In this document: one piece after another, positions 24,801 through 32,209 of the stretch
Numbering within the stretch: position 1 is the first letter of the stretch
Layout: every line of letters begins with the position of its first letter
The notes under the pieces: generated by a model
What the model was told of the DNA's origin: nothing
The model's input: the letters and a program-made list of their open reading frames with translations, nothing else
Databases searched by the model: none
Translations under genes and position numbers: made by a program
Assembly (NCBI GenBank): GCA_021838945.1
Contig: JAKCCH010000018.1
Location: forward strand, 1 to 39,368
DNA from: Actinomycetes bacterium
GTDB taxonomy: Bacteria; Actinomycetota; Acidimicrobiia; Acidimicrobiales; Bog-793
Reading direction: 5' to 3'
DNA length: 39,368 nucleotides

Positions 24801-26326
24801 ACGGAGTTGACCCTGTCGCGGTGCACGTGGGCGCCGCGTCGCCCCCGGCCCGTCTGCACACCCTCGCAGACGAGCTCGAGCACGCTGTCGAAGTCGTCCT
24901 CACTGAGATCGGCGTAGGGGGCGGCACCCCGCACCACGCCGAGCAGGTCTGCCTCCGCGATGCCCTCCGGGCCGGCGGCGGCGACTTCAGCGACGATCTG
25001 CTGGGCGAGGATGTCGAGCGGTGCCACGGCCGGCACGATCGCGTCGAGGTCGCCGCGTCGCGTGGCGGCGAGCAGGGCGCAGCACTCGACGAGCTCGTCC
25101 CGGGTTTGCGGGTACAGCTTTCCCGTGGGCGTCCCACCGACGTGGTGCTGCGCACGACCGACTCGCTGCAGCCAGGTCGCGATCGCTCGTGTTGAGCCGA
25201 TCTGGCACACGAGCTCGACCGGTCCCACGTCGATGCCGAGCTCGAGCGAAGCCGTCGCGACGACCGCCTTGAGATCGCCGGAACGCAGACGGCTCTCGAC
25301 CCGGAGCCGACGGTCCATCGACAGGCTGCCATGGTGTGCCTGCACGAGCTCCTCCCCGACGAGCTCGCCGAGGCGGTGGGCGACGCGCTCTGCCAGCCGC
25401 CGCGTATTGACGAACACGAGCGTCGTCCGGTGAGCGCGGACGTGCGCGGCGATCCGCTCGAGCACCGCCGCGAACTGCTCGTGGGTGAAGACCGCTCCGA
25501 GCTCGTCGTCCGGCAGCTCGATGGCGACGTCGAGCGGCCGCCGGTGGCCGACGTCGACGACGGTGCAACGTGGGCCGCCGCCGGGCTCGCTCCTGTCGGG
25601 GCCTGCACCGACCAGCAGGCGGGCGATCGTCGCGGTCGGCCGCTGCGTCGCCGAGAGCCCGATCCGCACAGGCCACGGGTGGTCGGAGCCCGCGAACGAG
25701 CCGGCCGCCCCGTCGTGGCTCGTCCTCCACGTCGCGACGGCTCGGTCGAGGCGCTCGAGGGAGATCGTCAGGTGAGAGCCGCGCTTGTCGCGGGCGAGCG
25801 CATGGATCTCGTCCACGATGACAGTGCGAGCGGAGCCGAGCATCTCGCGCCCGCGCACCGACGTGAGGAGGAGGTAGAGCGACTCCGGCGTGGTGACCAC
25901 GATCTCGGGCCGGTCCCGCAGCATCGCGGCACGCTGCGATTGCGTCGTGTCTCCGTTGCGCACCGCCACCCGGACGTCCGGCACGTGGTAGCCGAGCTCG
26001 CGCGCCACCTCCGCGATCTCGGCCAGCGGGCGCTCGAGGTTCTGCGCGACGTCGACGGTGAGCGCCCGGAGCGGCGAGACGTAGACGACATCCGTGCCGC
26101 GCCGTCCCTCGCCCCGCTCAGCCGCCCGGTAGCAGCGGTCGATCGTCACGAGGAACGCCGCGAGCGTCTTGCCAGAGCCGGTCGGAGCCGCGATCAGCGT
26201 GTCCTCGCCGGCGGCGACTGCGGCCCAACCGGCTGCCTGCGCCTCGGTGGGACCGCCCGGGAACGTGCGCCGGAACCACTCGGCGACCGCCGGGTGGAAG
26301 GAGTCGAGCGGATCGGGCGCACCCAC
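21797..26326 (-). CDS. lhr: Lhr, large superfamily 2 DNA helicase
   Basis: A 1509-residue ATP-dependent 3'-5' helicase, the full length of mycobacterial Lhr. The Lhr-core has Walker A APTGSGKT (47-54, Lys53), the DEIH box at 172-175 followed by the Lhr-typical ALARDKRGSHL, the RecA2 segments, and the winged-helix and accessory domains to about residue 860. The long C-terminal domain follows and ends with DPLNLTGVILPGPRVP. Lhr translocates on single-stranded DNA and unwinds DNA and RNA:DNA duplexes in DNA repair. The GTG start is preceded by TACACT at 6 nt and a perfect LexA box, predicting SOS induction. The final 15 or so residues are Ser/Arg-rich and overlap the receiver gene, so the extreme C-terminus looks non-conserved. 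Confidence 0.95.
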   Translation of the reverse strand: MGAPDPLDSFHPAVAEWFRRTFPGGPTEAQAAGWAAVAAGEDTLIAAPTGSGKTLAAFLVTIDRCYRAAERGEGRRGTDVVYVSPLRALTVDVAQNLERPLAEIAEVARELGYHVPDVRVAVRNGDTTQSQRAAMLRDRPEIVVTTPESLYLLLTSVRGREMLGSARTVIVDEIHALARDKRGSHLTISLERLDRAVATWRTSHDGAAGSFAGSDHPWPVRIGLSATQRPTATIARLLVGAGPDRSEPGGGPRCTVVDVGHRRPLDVAIELPDDELGAVFTHEQFAAVLERIAAHVRAHRTTLVFVNTRRLAERVAHRLGELVGEELVQAHHGSLSMDRRLRVESRLRSGDLKAVVATASLELGIDVGPVELVCQIGSTRAIATWLQRVGRAQHHVGGTPTGKLYPQTRDELVECCALLAATRRGDLDAIVPAVAPLDILAQQIVAEVAAAGPEGIAEADLLGVVRGAAPYADLSEDDFDSVLELVCEGVQTGRGRRGAHVHRDRVNSVLRPRRGARLTATTSGGAIPELADYRVVLEPEDTFVGTVNEDWAIESMAGDVFLLGSHTWRIRRVESGTVRVVDAQGAPPSVPFWLGEAPARTAELSRAVSDLRLGVERALDESVAAAVRHVQEASGVDPRAAEQVVAYLATGKQELGKLPTVDRFVVERFFDDTGGMQLVLHSPRGARVNRGLGLALRKRFCRSFDFELQAAASDDAVVLSLGPQHSFPLPDVVSYLSPRAVTETLEQAVLPTPIFGSRWRWNLSRSLVSPRYRGSRHLPPAIQRMEADDLMAAIFPMLAACQENVSGPIVIPDHPVVRQTMADCMTESMDLPALTELLDGLSEGRLETHFVDSVGPSILSEEILNGRPYTYLDDAPLEERRSRAVQTRRGGVPLESRDLSRLDPVVVASVGQQARPEPRDPEELHDLLATQVLVDPEREWEVWFGALAAANRAFVVTLPSGERRWAARERRTALEIMLPGARFEPDLALPESLTPQPEPLPEDVVAEAVRAALLVSEPLTTGELALRIAIGIERELEVRSAVARLEGEGSVLQCHVADDPADRYAARHLLMRIHARMRDGARRSIEAVSAQQFMRFLITWQHAGPGNRLIGTGGVAEVIEQLQGFEAPVGAWEESILPARVASYQPGLLDDLCSQGEVGFGRLGLRGTTVAGVAPGPSQRQSPAADQSEPAKRPGMTPSPATPISLFRREDADWLLAALRGDATADEAAFGATADVLEALSSRGALFLTDLCGVTGRMPIEVADALWDGIARGLVTADGFQAVRSLLGGRHRLGNLVSEQVSGSGVGLRSRAGRPVPRPRRSGGPRPRLRPALSGGRWSLLGPQRAGDASEYDLDELAEALAGQLLARWGIVFRDLVQRELMGIGWREVLWALRRLEARGVVLGGRFVGGFTGEQFALPEAYEQLRSLRRSGTDGRQGQDGWEGRPLTISAADPLNLTGVILPGPRVPSLRTNTVTLVDGVVARGPSAGAAGVGAFSPRSSRPRSSAAR

Positions 26327-26332
26327 GGCGCG

Positions 26333-26338
26333 AGTGTA
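26333..26338 (-). promoter_or_regulatory. -10 box of lhr
   Basis: TACACT on the minus strand, 6 nt before the GTG start. A TTGACG (26353-26358, minus strand) lies 14 nt upstream, a good -35 match at short spacing. Confidence 0.55.
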
Positions 26339-26340
26339 CC

Positions 26341-26354
26341 CGAACGGGTGTTCG
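26341..26354. promoter_or_regulatory. LexA (SOS) box at the lhr promoter
   Basis: CGAACGGGTGTTCG matches the actinobacterial LexA consensus CGAACRNRYGTTCG at every position. It sits directly upstream of the lhr -10 box and overlaps its putative -35, the ideal place for repression. The divergent gene at 26419 starts 65 bp away, and its -10 box is not covered. Confidence 0.8.
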
Positions 26355-26406
26355 TCAAGGTAGGGGTCACGTGCTATTGGAATGGCCGCAATAAGAGACC
26401 CGCCGG

Positions 26407-26412
26407 TAACCT
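26407..26412 (+). promoter_or_regulatory. -10 box of 3-hydroxybutyryl-CoA dehydrogenase gene
   Basis: TAACCT, exactly 6 nt before the ATG at 26419; leaderless. Confidence 0.55.
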
Positions 26413-26418
26413 CTCTCC

Positions 26419-27276
26419 ATGACGGTCAAGAAGGTCGGGGTGGTCGGCTCCGGGATCATGGGCGGCGGCATCACAGAAGTCGCCGCCGCGGCCGGCCACG
26501 AGGTGACGCTCCGGTCCCGCGAGCTCGCCGCAGCCGAGGGGACGGTCTCCGGCATCGAGCGCTCGCTCAACAAGCGGGTCGAGAAGGGCGAGATCCCGGT
26601 CGAGCAGCGCGACGAGACGCTGTCGCGCATCCGTGTGACCGACAACCTGCACGACTTGGCGGACTGCGATCTCGTCATCGAGACGGTCGTGGAGGATCTC
26701 GCCACCAAGCGCCACCTCTTCTCCGAGCTCGACCGCGTCTGCCACGACAGCGCCATCCTCGCCACGAACACCTCGACACTTCCCGTCGTCGAGATGGCGA
26801 TGGAGACCGGCCGCGCCGACCGGGTCTGCGGGATCCACTTCTTCAACCCCGCCCCGATGATGGCTCTCGTCGAGATCGTCCGACCGATCACGGTGTCGGG
26901 CGAGACGATCTCGGAGGCGGTCGAGTTCGCGGAGACCTGCGGCAAGACGCCGGTGGTCGTGGAGGACCGAGCCGGTTTCGTCGTGAACGCGCTGCTGTTC
27001 CCGTACCTCAACAACGCCGTGCGATTGCTCGAGAACGGCGTCGCGTCGATGGAGGACATCGACGAAGCGATGAAGGGCGCCTGCGGCTTCCCGATGGGGC
27101 CGTTCGCCCTGCTCGACCTCGTCGGCCTCGACACCTCGCTCGCGATCCTCGACGCCCTGTACGAGGAGTACCGCGACCCGAACTACGCGGCGGTCCCACG
27201 CCTTCGCAGGATGGTGGCGGCCGAGCAGCTGGGGCGGAAGACCGGGGCGGGTTTCTACGAGTACAAGCGGTCTTAG
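26419..27276 (+). CDS. fadB2: 3-hydroxybutyryl-CoA dehydrogenase
   Basis: A 285-residue NAD(P)-dependent (S)-3-hydroxyacyl-CoA dehydrogenase. The Rossmann motif VGSGIMGGG is at 9-17, the catalytic His140 lies in IHFFNPAPMM with Asn143, the acidic partner is in the DLVIETVVED region, and the C-terminal helical dimer domain contains RLGRKTG-like QLGRKTGAGFYEY. It interconverts acetoacetyl-CoA and 3-hydroxybutyryl-CoA. In context, between lhr and the ethylmalonyl-CoA mutase, it most likely works in the reductive direction of the ethylmalonyl-CoA pathway. Proteobacteria commonly use an (R)-specific PhaB there; an (S)-specific enzyme implies an ordinary crotonase downstream, not found here. Its TAG stop is also the first three bases of the next promoter's -10 box. 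Confidence 0.92.
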   Translation: MTVKKVGVVGSGIMGGGITEVAAAAGHEVTLRSRELAAAEGTVSGIERSLNKRVEKGEIPVEQRDETLSRIRVTDNLHDLADCDLVIETVVEDLATKRHLFSELDRVCHDSAILATNTSTLPVVEMAMETGRADRVCGIHFFNPAPMMALVEIVRPITVSGETISEAVEFAETCGKTPVVVEDRAGFVVNALLFPYLNNAVRLLENGVASMEDIDEAMKGACGFPMGPFALLDLVGLDTSLAILDALYEEYRDPNYAAVPRLRRMVAAEQLGRKTGAGFYEYKRS

Positions 27277-27279
27277 GCT
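27274..27279 (+). promoter_or_regulatory. -10 box of ethylmalonyl-CoA mutase gene, overlapping a stop codon
   Basis: TAGGCT, whose TAG is the stop of the preceding gene, lies exactly 6 nt before the ATG at 27286. The mutase may thus have both readthrough and independent leaderless transcripts. Confidence 0.55.
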
Positions 27280-27285
27280 GGCGCC

Positions 27286-29307
27286 ATGACGGACAAGCCC
27301 TGGGTGATGCGCACCTACTCGGGGCACACCTCGGCGCGGAAGTCGAACGAGCTCTACCGGAAGAACCTGGCGAAGGGCCAGACCGGGCTCTCGATCGCCT
27401 TCGACCTGCCCACGCAGATCGGCTACGACCCCGACTCGCCCGAAGCCGCCGGCGAGGTGGGGAAGGTGGGCGTGCCGATCGCCCACCTCGGGCACATGGC
27501 CGAGTTGCTCGACGGCATCCCGCTCAGCGAGATGAACACCTCGATGACGATCAACGCGACAGCACCGTGGCTGCTCGCGTGCTACGTGGCGAACGCCGAG
27601 GATCACGGTGTCGATCCCGCCATCCTGCAGGGGACGACGCAGAACGACCTCGTGAAGGAGTACCTGTCCCGCGGCACCTACATCTTCCCGCCGGTCGCGA
27701 GCCTGCGCTGCACGGTCGACCTCGTCACCCACACCGTCCGCCACGTGCCGAAGTGGAACCCGATCAACGTGTGCAGCTACCACTTGCAAGAGGCCGGTGC
27801 CACGCCGGTGCAGGAGGTCGCCTACGCGCTCGCGACGGCGGTGGCGGTGCTCGATGCCGTGAGGTCCTCCGGGCAGGTGGACGAGGGCGAGATGCCGGCG
27901 GTGGTGGGACGGATCAGCTTCTTCGTGAACGCCGGGATCCGCTTCGTCGAGGAGACCTGCAAGATGCGGGCCTTCTCGAAGCTGTGGGAGCAGATCTGCA
28001 CCGAGCGGTACGGCGTCACCGACGAGCGTCTGCGCCGTTTCCGCTACGGCGTGCAGGTGAACTCGCTCGGCCTCACCGAGCAGCAGCCGGAGAACAACGT
28101 GCAGCGGATCGTGCTCGAGGCGCTCGGCGTCACCCTCTCCCGCGATGCCCGCGCGCGGGCGATCCAGCTGCCTGCGTGGAACGAGGCGCTCGGTCTGCCG
28201 CGGCCGTGGGATCAGCAGTGGTCGCTGCGGGTCCAGCAGGTGCTCGCCTACGAAACGGACCTCCTCGACTACGACGACGTCTTCAACGGGTCGCACGTCG
28301 TCGAGGCGAAGACTGCAGAGATCGCAGAGGCCGCCCGGGCCGAGCTCGACGAGGTGCTCGAGCTCGGCGGTGCGTTCGAGGCGATCGAGGAGCTGAAGTC
28401 GCGCCTCGTGGCTTCCCAGGCCGAGCGGATGCGCCGCATCGAGTCGGGCGAGCAGAAGGTCGTCGGCGTCAACTCCTTCACCGAGAGCGAGGCCTCTCCG
28501 CTCTACGAGTCCTCGGACCCCGCGTCTGCGATCCTCACCGTCGATCCGGCGGAGGAGGCGGCACTCCGCGAGGACGTGGCGCGGTGGCGTGCCTCACGCG
28601 GCGCAGACGGCGTTCGGCGCGCCGTCGACGAGCTGCGGCGGGTTGCGGAGTCCGGGGAGAACCTCCTCCCGGCGACGATCGCCCTCGCACACGCCGGCGG
28701 CACCACCGGCGAATGGGCGGGGATCCTGCGCGAGGTGTTCGGGGAGTACCGGGCACCGACCGGCGTCGCCGGCGGGATCGGGCATCGTGGGGCGGAGTTG
28801 AGACCGGCAGTCGAGCGGGTGCGGTCGATCACCGGCGGTCCACCTCGGCTGCTCGTCGCCAAGCCCGGGCTCGACGGCCACTCGAACGGGGCGGAGCAGA
28901 TCGCCGTGGCGGCGCGGGACGTCGGCTTCGAGGTGGTGTACGAAGGCATCCGCTCGACACCCGAGCAGATCGCGGCCGCCGCGCTCGACGAGGACGTCGA
29001 CGTCGTCGGCCTCTCGATCCTCTCGGGCTCGCACCTCGAGCTCGTCCCCGAGACCGTGGACCGCCTCCGTGCGGCAGGCGTCGACGCCCCCGTCGTGGTC
29101 GGCGGCATCATCCCGGAGGCCGACCAGCCCAAGCTCGTCGGTGCGGGCGTGAGCGCCGTCTTCACGCCGAAGGACTACTCGGTGGCGGACATCCTCGTCC
29201 GTCTCGCCGACCTGGCGGCCGAGCACCGCTCGATCGGGGTTCGGCGCGGCTCACACCTCGACAGCGCCGGCACCGCAGGGCCCGACGTCACACCGCGATC
29301 AGGATGA
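27286..29307 (+). CDS. ecm: Ethylmalonyl-CoA mutase, B12-dependent (MeaA/Ecm)
   Basis: A 673-residue adenosylcobalamin enzyme converting (2R)-ethylmalonyl-CoA to (2S)-methylsuccinyl-CoA. The substrate TIM barrel (1-about 480) begins PWVMRTYSGHTSARKSNELY and contains FDLPTQIGYDPD and MNTSMTINATAPWLL, which follow Ecm/MeaA rather than methylmalonyl-CoA mutase (FDLATHRGYDSD). The B12 domain (about 515-645) has the axial-His motif DGHSNG (530-535, His532) and GLSILSGSH. Alternatives such as isobutyryl-CoA mutase are less likely given the barrel motifs and the ccr gene nearby. A 25-residue polar tail follows the B12 domain. It converges with the DMT gene, with a 20-nt overlap of 3' ends. Confidence 0.92.
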   Translation: MTDKPWVMRTYSGHTSARKSNELYRKNLAKGQTGLSIAFDLPTQIGYDPDSPEAAGEVGKVGVPIAHLGHMAELLDGIPLSEMNTSMTINATAPWLLACYVANAEDHGVDPAILQGTTQNDLVKEYLSRGTYIFPPVASLRCTVDLVTHTVRHVPKWNPINVCSYHLQEAGATPVQEVAYALATAVAVLDAVRSSGQVDEGEMPAVVGRISFFVNAGIRFVEETCKMRAFSKLWEQICTERYGVTDERLRRFRYGVQVNSLGLTEQQPENNVQRIVLEALGVTLSRDARARAIQLPAWNEALGLPRPWDQQWSLRVQQVLAYETDLLDYDDVFNGSHVVEAKTAEIAEAARAELDEVLELGGAFEAIEELKSRLVASQAERMRRIESGEQKVVGVNSFTESEASPLYESSDPASAILTVDPAEEAALREDVARWRASRGADGVRRAVDELRRVAESGENLLPATIALAHAGGTTGEWAGILREVFGEYRAPTGVAGGIGHRGAELRPAVERVRSITGGPPRLLVAKPGLDGHSNGAEQIAVAARDVGFEVVYEGIRSTPEQIAAAALDEDVDVVGLSILSGSHLELVPETVDRLRAAGVDAPVVVGGIIPEADQPKLVGAGVSAVFTPKDYSVADILVRLADLAAEHRSIGVRRGSHLDSAGTAGPDVTPRSG

Positions 29308-30136
29308 TCCCGCACGCCACGATGGCCGCGGAGGCCACCCTCCGCATGCCGAACCCCTCCTTGAAGAGCAGGGCGCCGATAACGGCAGCCGAGATGACAC
29401 CGGTCTCCCTCAATGCGGACACCTCGGCGAGGGGCGCCCTCAGCTGCGCCCAGATCACGGCGCCGTAGGCGACCACCGAGAGCGATCCCGCCAGCAACCC
29501 CCGCCAGGCGATGCCGTTCGCGACCCACTCGGCCGGCCGCCGCCGCGCCAGCCCGACGAGCACGAAGATCGGTCCCTGGGCGAGGAACAAGAGCGCCGTG
29601 TACGAGTACGGGTCGTGCGTGTGCCTCACGCCGAGCCCGTCGACGAGGCTGTAGGCCGCGATCGCAAGCCCCGTCACGAGCGCTGTCCCGAGCGCCGGGA
29701 GCTCGGAGCGGTCCACGCGGCCGCCCGAGAGGGCCAGGCTCATCAGCCCCGCGCCGAGCACCACCACCCCGGCGAGGGCGATGCCGCTCGGGTGCTCATT
29801 TGCGAACAGCGCGGCCCCGATCGCCACGACGAGGGGGGAGGTCCCCCGTGCCACCGGGTACATCTGGTTGAAGGCCCCGAGCCGGTAGGCGTTCATGAGG
29901 GCGTAGTTGTAGACGACGTGGATCACCGTCGAACCGAGGACGAACCAGAGCGCCGTCGTCGGCGGTGTGCCCGTCACGACGAGCCCGGCGGCTCCGAGCA
30001 CGCTCGACATGAGGCCGATCCAGGCGAGAACGACGAGCCGGTCCTCTACCCCCTTCGTGATCGCGTTCCAGACGGCATGGACGACGCCGGCACCGAGGAC
30101 GACGAGAAGGACCGTGAGGGCGAGCTGGCGGTGCAA
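29288..30136 (-). CDS. EamA/DMT-family transporter
   Basis: A 282-residue ten-helix protein of two EamA repeats (about 3-130 and 143-282), with HAVWNAITKG in helix 1 and FKEGFGMRRV near the end as in this family. Substrate unknown. No ATG or GTG lies near the first helix; I chose the TTG at 30136 (LHRQLALTVLLV), which follows a GGGAGGCG ribosome site at good spacing and begins 4 nt after the stop of the small carboxylase-subunit gene, so the two are co-transcribed. Frames further upstream are Arg/Pro/Gly-rich shadow. Its 3' end overlaps ecm by 20 nt. Confidence 0.8.
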   Translation of the reverse strand: MHRQLALTVLLVVLGAGVVHAVWNAITKGVEDRLVVLAWIGLMSSVLGAAGLVVTGTPPTTALWFVLGSTVIHVVYNYALMNAYRLGAFNQMYPVARGTSPLVVAIGAALFANEHPSGIALAGVVVLGAGLMSLALSGGRVDRSELPALGTALVTGLAIAAYSLVDGLGVRHTHDPYSYTALLFLAQGPIFVLVGLARRRPAEWVANGIAWRGLLAGSLSVVAYGAVIWAQLRAPLAEVSALRETGVISAAVIGALLFKEGFGMRRVASAAIVACGIILIAV

Positions 30137-30140
30137 CCCG

Positions 30141-30440
30141 CTATGCGCCTCCCGTGCCCACCTGGCCGTGCTCCCCGTGGCTGGCGGCCCACGGGCGGTC
30201 CCGGCGCAACGGCAAGGGCTTGGACCACCATCTCCCCGAGAAACGCCACACGTACTCCGGCGCCCCCCTCTCCCGCTCACGTGCGCCGCCGGTCGCGACG
30301 ACCGCCCGCGGCCACACGACCTCGGCAGCAGCGGAGATGGCGGCGACGATCTCGGGCGGAGCCATGAGCGCGCCCTCGCCGACGGGCTGGAGCTCGCCGA
30401 GCTCGGAACCGCTTTCCGCGCCGGAGCCGGCAGTGCTCAC
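30141..30440 (-). CDS. Acyl-CoA carboxylase epsilon-like small subunit
   Basis: A 99-residue frame that begins 7 nt after the carboxylase beta-subunit stop. It has an acidic N-terminus, the helical segment MAPPEIVAAISAAAEVVWPR (26-45), a polar variable linker, then VWRFSGRWWSKPLPLRR (64-80) and a disordered tail. A helix of the type E-I-x-A-I followed by a basic W-rich end is how small epsilon (PccE/AccE) subunits and related carboxylase-associated proteins look. They bind and stimulate the beta subunit in actinobacterial carboxylases. Position and composition support the assignment; similarity is low, as is usual for this family. GTG start at 30440. Confidence 0.65.
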   Translation of the reverse strand: MSTAGSGAESGSELGELQPVGEGALMAPPEIVAAISAAAEVVWPRAVVATGGARERERGAPEYVWRFSGRWWSKPLPLRRDRPWAASHGEHGQVGTGGA

Positions 30441-30447
30441 TTGCAGC

Positions 30448-32091
30448 TCACAGCGGGATGTTCCCGTGCTTTCGGCGGGGAAGCTCCTCCCGCTTCGAGG
30501 CGAGCAGGTCGAGAGAGCGCACGATGACACGGCGGGTGTCGGCGGGGTCGATGACGTCGTCCACGTACCCGCGCTCGGCAGCGACATACGGATTGGCGTA
30601 ACGCTCGGTGTACTCCTCGACGAGCTCGGCACGGCGGGCGACCGGCTCCGGTGAGTCGGCGAGCTCACGGCGATACAGGATCTCGACGGCACCCTGCGGT
30701 CCCATGACGGCGAACTCGGCCGACGGCCACGCGAAGGCGAAGTCCGTCCCGATCGACTTCGAGTCCATGACGACGTAAGCGCCACCGTAGGCCTTGCGCG
30801 TGACGACCTGGATGCGCGGCACGGTCGCCTCGCAGTAGGCGTAGAGGAGCTTGGCGCCGTGACGGATGATCCCGCCGTACTCCTGGTCCGTGCCCGGCAT
30901 GAAGCCCGGGACGTCGACGAAGGTGACGAGAGGGATGTTGAAGGCGTCACACGTCCGGACGAAGCGGGCGCCCTTCTCGGACGAGTCGATGTCGAGCACG
31001 CCGGCGAGGATGGCGGGCTGGTTGCCGACGATGCCGACGACGCGGCCACCGACGCGTGCGAAGCCGCACGTGAGGCTCGCCGCCCAGTGGGGGAAGTACT
31101 CGAAGTACTCACCGTCGTCCACGACGGCGCCGATGATGTTGCGCATGTCGTAGGGCTGGTTGGAGCTCGGCGGGACGATCTCGCGGAGCTCCGGTCGCTC
31201 CGCCTCGGAATCGTCCGGCCGCTCGGTCATGGGCGGCATCTCGAGGTTGTTCGAGGGGAGGAACGACAGGAGGTACCGCACGTCGTCGAGGCAGGCCTTC
31301 TCGTCGGCCGCGACGAACGTGGCCACGCCGGATCTCGTGGCATGGCTCGTGGCCCCGCCGAGCTGCTCGAGGGTGACCTCCTCGCCTGTCACGGTCTTCA
31401 CCACATCCGGCCCGGTGATGAACATGTGACTCGTCTCGTGCACCATGAAGATGAAGTCGGTCATCGCCGGCGAGTAGACGGCGCCGCCGGCGCACGGCCC
31501 GAGGATCACCGATATCTGCGGCACCACGCCCGACGCCAGCACGTTGCGGTAGAAGATGCCGCCGTAGCCGTGCAGGGAGACGACACCCTCCTGGATGCGT
31601 GCCCCGCCGCCGTCCCCGAGGCCGATGAGCGGCACGCCGACGTCGATGGCGAGCTCCTGCAGCTTCTGGATCTTCTCGCCGTGCGCCTCCCCGAGGGCTC
31701 CTCCGAAGACGGTGAAGTCCTGGCTGAACACGCACACGCGCCGTCCGTCGATCGTTCCGAAGCCGGTGATGACACCGTCGGTGAACGGTCGCGAGCGTTC
31801 GATGCCCATGCCGTGCGCCCGGTGTCGCACGAGGAGGTCGATCTCCTGGAAGGACCCCGCGTCGAGGAGGTACTCGATCCGCTCACGGGCGAGCATCTTG
31901 CCCTTCGCACGTTGCGACTGGACCGCTCGCTCCGTGCCGGGATTCCTCGCCTCGCCCTTGCGCTCGGCGAGCGTGTGCAGGCGTGTGGCCATGGAATGGT
32001 GGGAAGGCGCCGAAGTAGGGGCGCCCGACGGCCCGGGCTCCGACTCACGGGGGGAGCCGGTGGGGCCAGCCGTCGCCGTCTGATCTGACAT
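30448..32091 (-). CDS. Acyl-CoA carboxylase, carboxyltransferase (beta) subunit
   Basis: A 547-residue biotin-dependent carboxyltransferase of the PccB/AccD family, which transfers CO2 from biotin to acetyl-, propionyl- or longer acyl-CoA. The N-terminal crotonase-like half has GGGARIQEGV and the oxyanion glycines GPCAGGAVYSPA; the C-terminal half has FVDVPGFMPGTDQEYGG and the oxyanion motif KAYGGAYVVM. PccB has Asp after GGAY; this protein has Val440, a position known in Streptomyces carboxylases to separate propionyl (Asp) from acetyl-accepting (Ile) enzymes. Substrate is therefore open. The biotinylated alpha subunit is not in the window. It is followed by the small subunit gene, and the start has TAGCCT 7 nt upstream. 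Confidence 0.92.
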   Translation of the reverse strand: MSDQTATAGPTGSPRESEPGPSGAPTSAPSHHSMATRLHTLAERKGEARNPGTERAVQSQRAKGKMLARERIEYLLDAGSFQEIDLLVRHRAHGMGIERSRPFTDGVITGFGTIDGRRVCVFSQDFTVFGGALGEAHGEKIQKLQELAIDVGVPLIGLGDGGGARIQEGVVSLHGYGGIFYRNVLASGVVPQISVILGPCAGGAVYSPAMTDFIFMVHETSHMFITGPDVVKTVTGEEVTLEQLGGATSHATRSGVATFVAADEKACLDDVRYLLSFLPSNNLEMPPMTERPDDSEAERPELREIVPPSSNQPYDMRNIIGAVVDDGEYFEYFPHWAASLTCGFARVGGRVVGIVGNQPAILAGVLDIDSSEKGARFVRTCDAFNIPLVTFVDVPGFMPGTDQEYGGIIRHGAKLLYAYCEATVPRIQVVTRKAYGGAYVVMDSKSIGTDFAFAWPSAEFAVMGPQGAVEILYRRELADSPEPVARRAELVEEYTERYANPYVAAERGYVDDVIDPADTRRVIVRSLDLLASKREELPRRKHGNIPL

Positions 32092-32098
32092 GCCGGGA

Positions 32099-32104
32099 AG
32101 GCTA
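32099..32104 (-). promoter_or_regulatory. -10 box of carboxylase operon
   Basis: TAGCCT on the minus strand, 7 nt before the ATG at 32091; leaderless. Confidence 0.55.
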
Positions 32105-32209
32105 CCTGGGCGTCCGGGTGGCTCACATCACCGCCGCGGCACGGTGGCGAGGCGGCCCGGCGGAGCCGACGGGCCACCGGTCGTTCGCCTTGCAAAGGTT
32201 CGAGTCTGC

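Noticed and set aside
26374-28296. 640-codon antisense frame opposite ecm
   Set aside because: Arg/His/Asp-rich translation with no recognisable domain; lies opposite a clear B12 mutase.
27286-29307. Calling this gene methylmalonyl-CoA mutase
   Set aside because: Barrel motifs (FDLPTQIGYDPD, NTSMTINATAPWLL) match Ecm/MeaA, and ccr is nearby.
26382-29468. Very long open frame (over 1000 codons) on the plus strand across the ecm region
   Set aside because: It is a shadow of the dehydrogenase and mutase genes: Arg/Gly-rich translation without motifs, caused by high GC at third positions.
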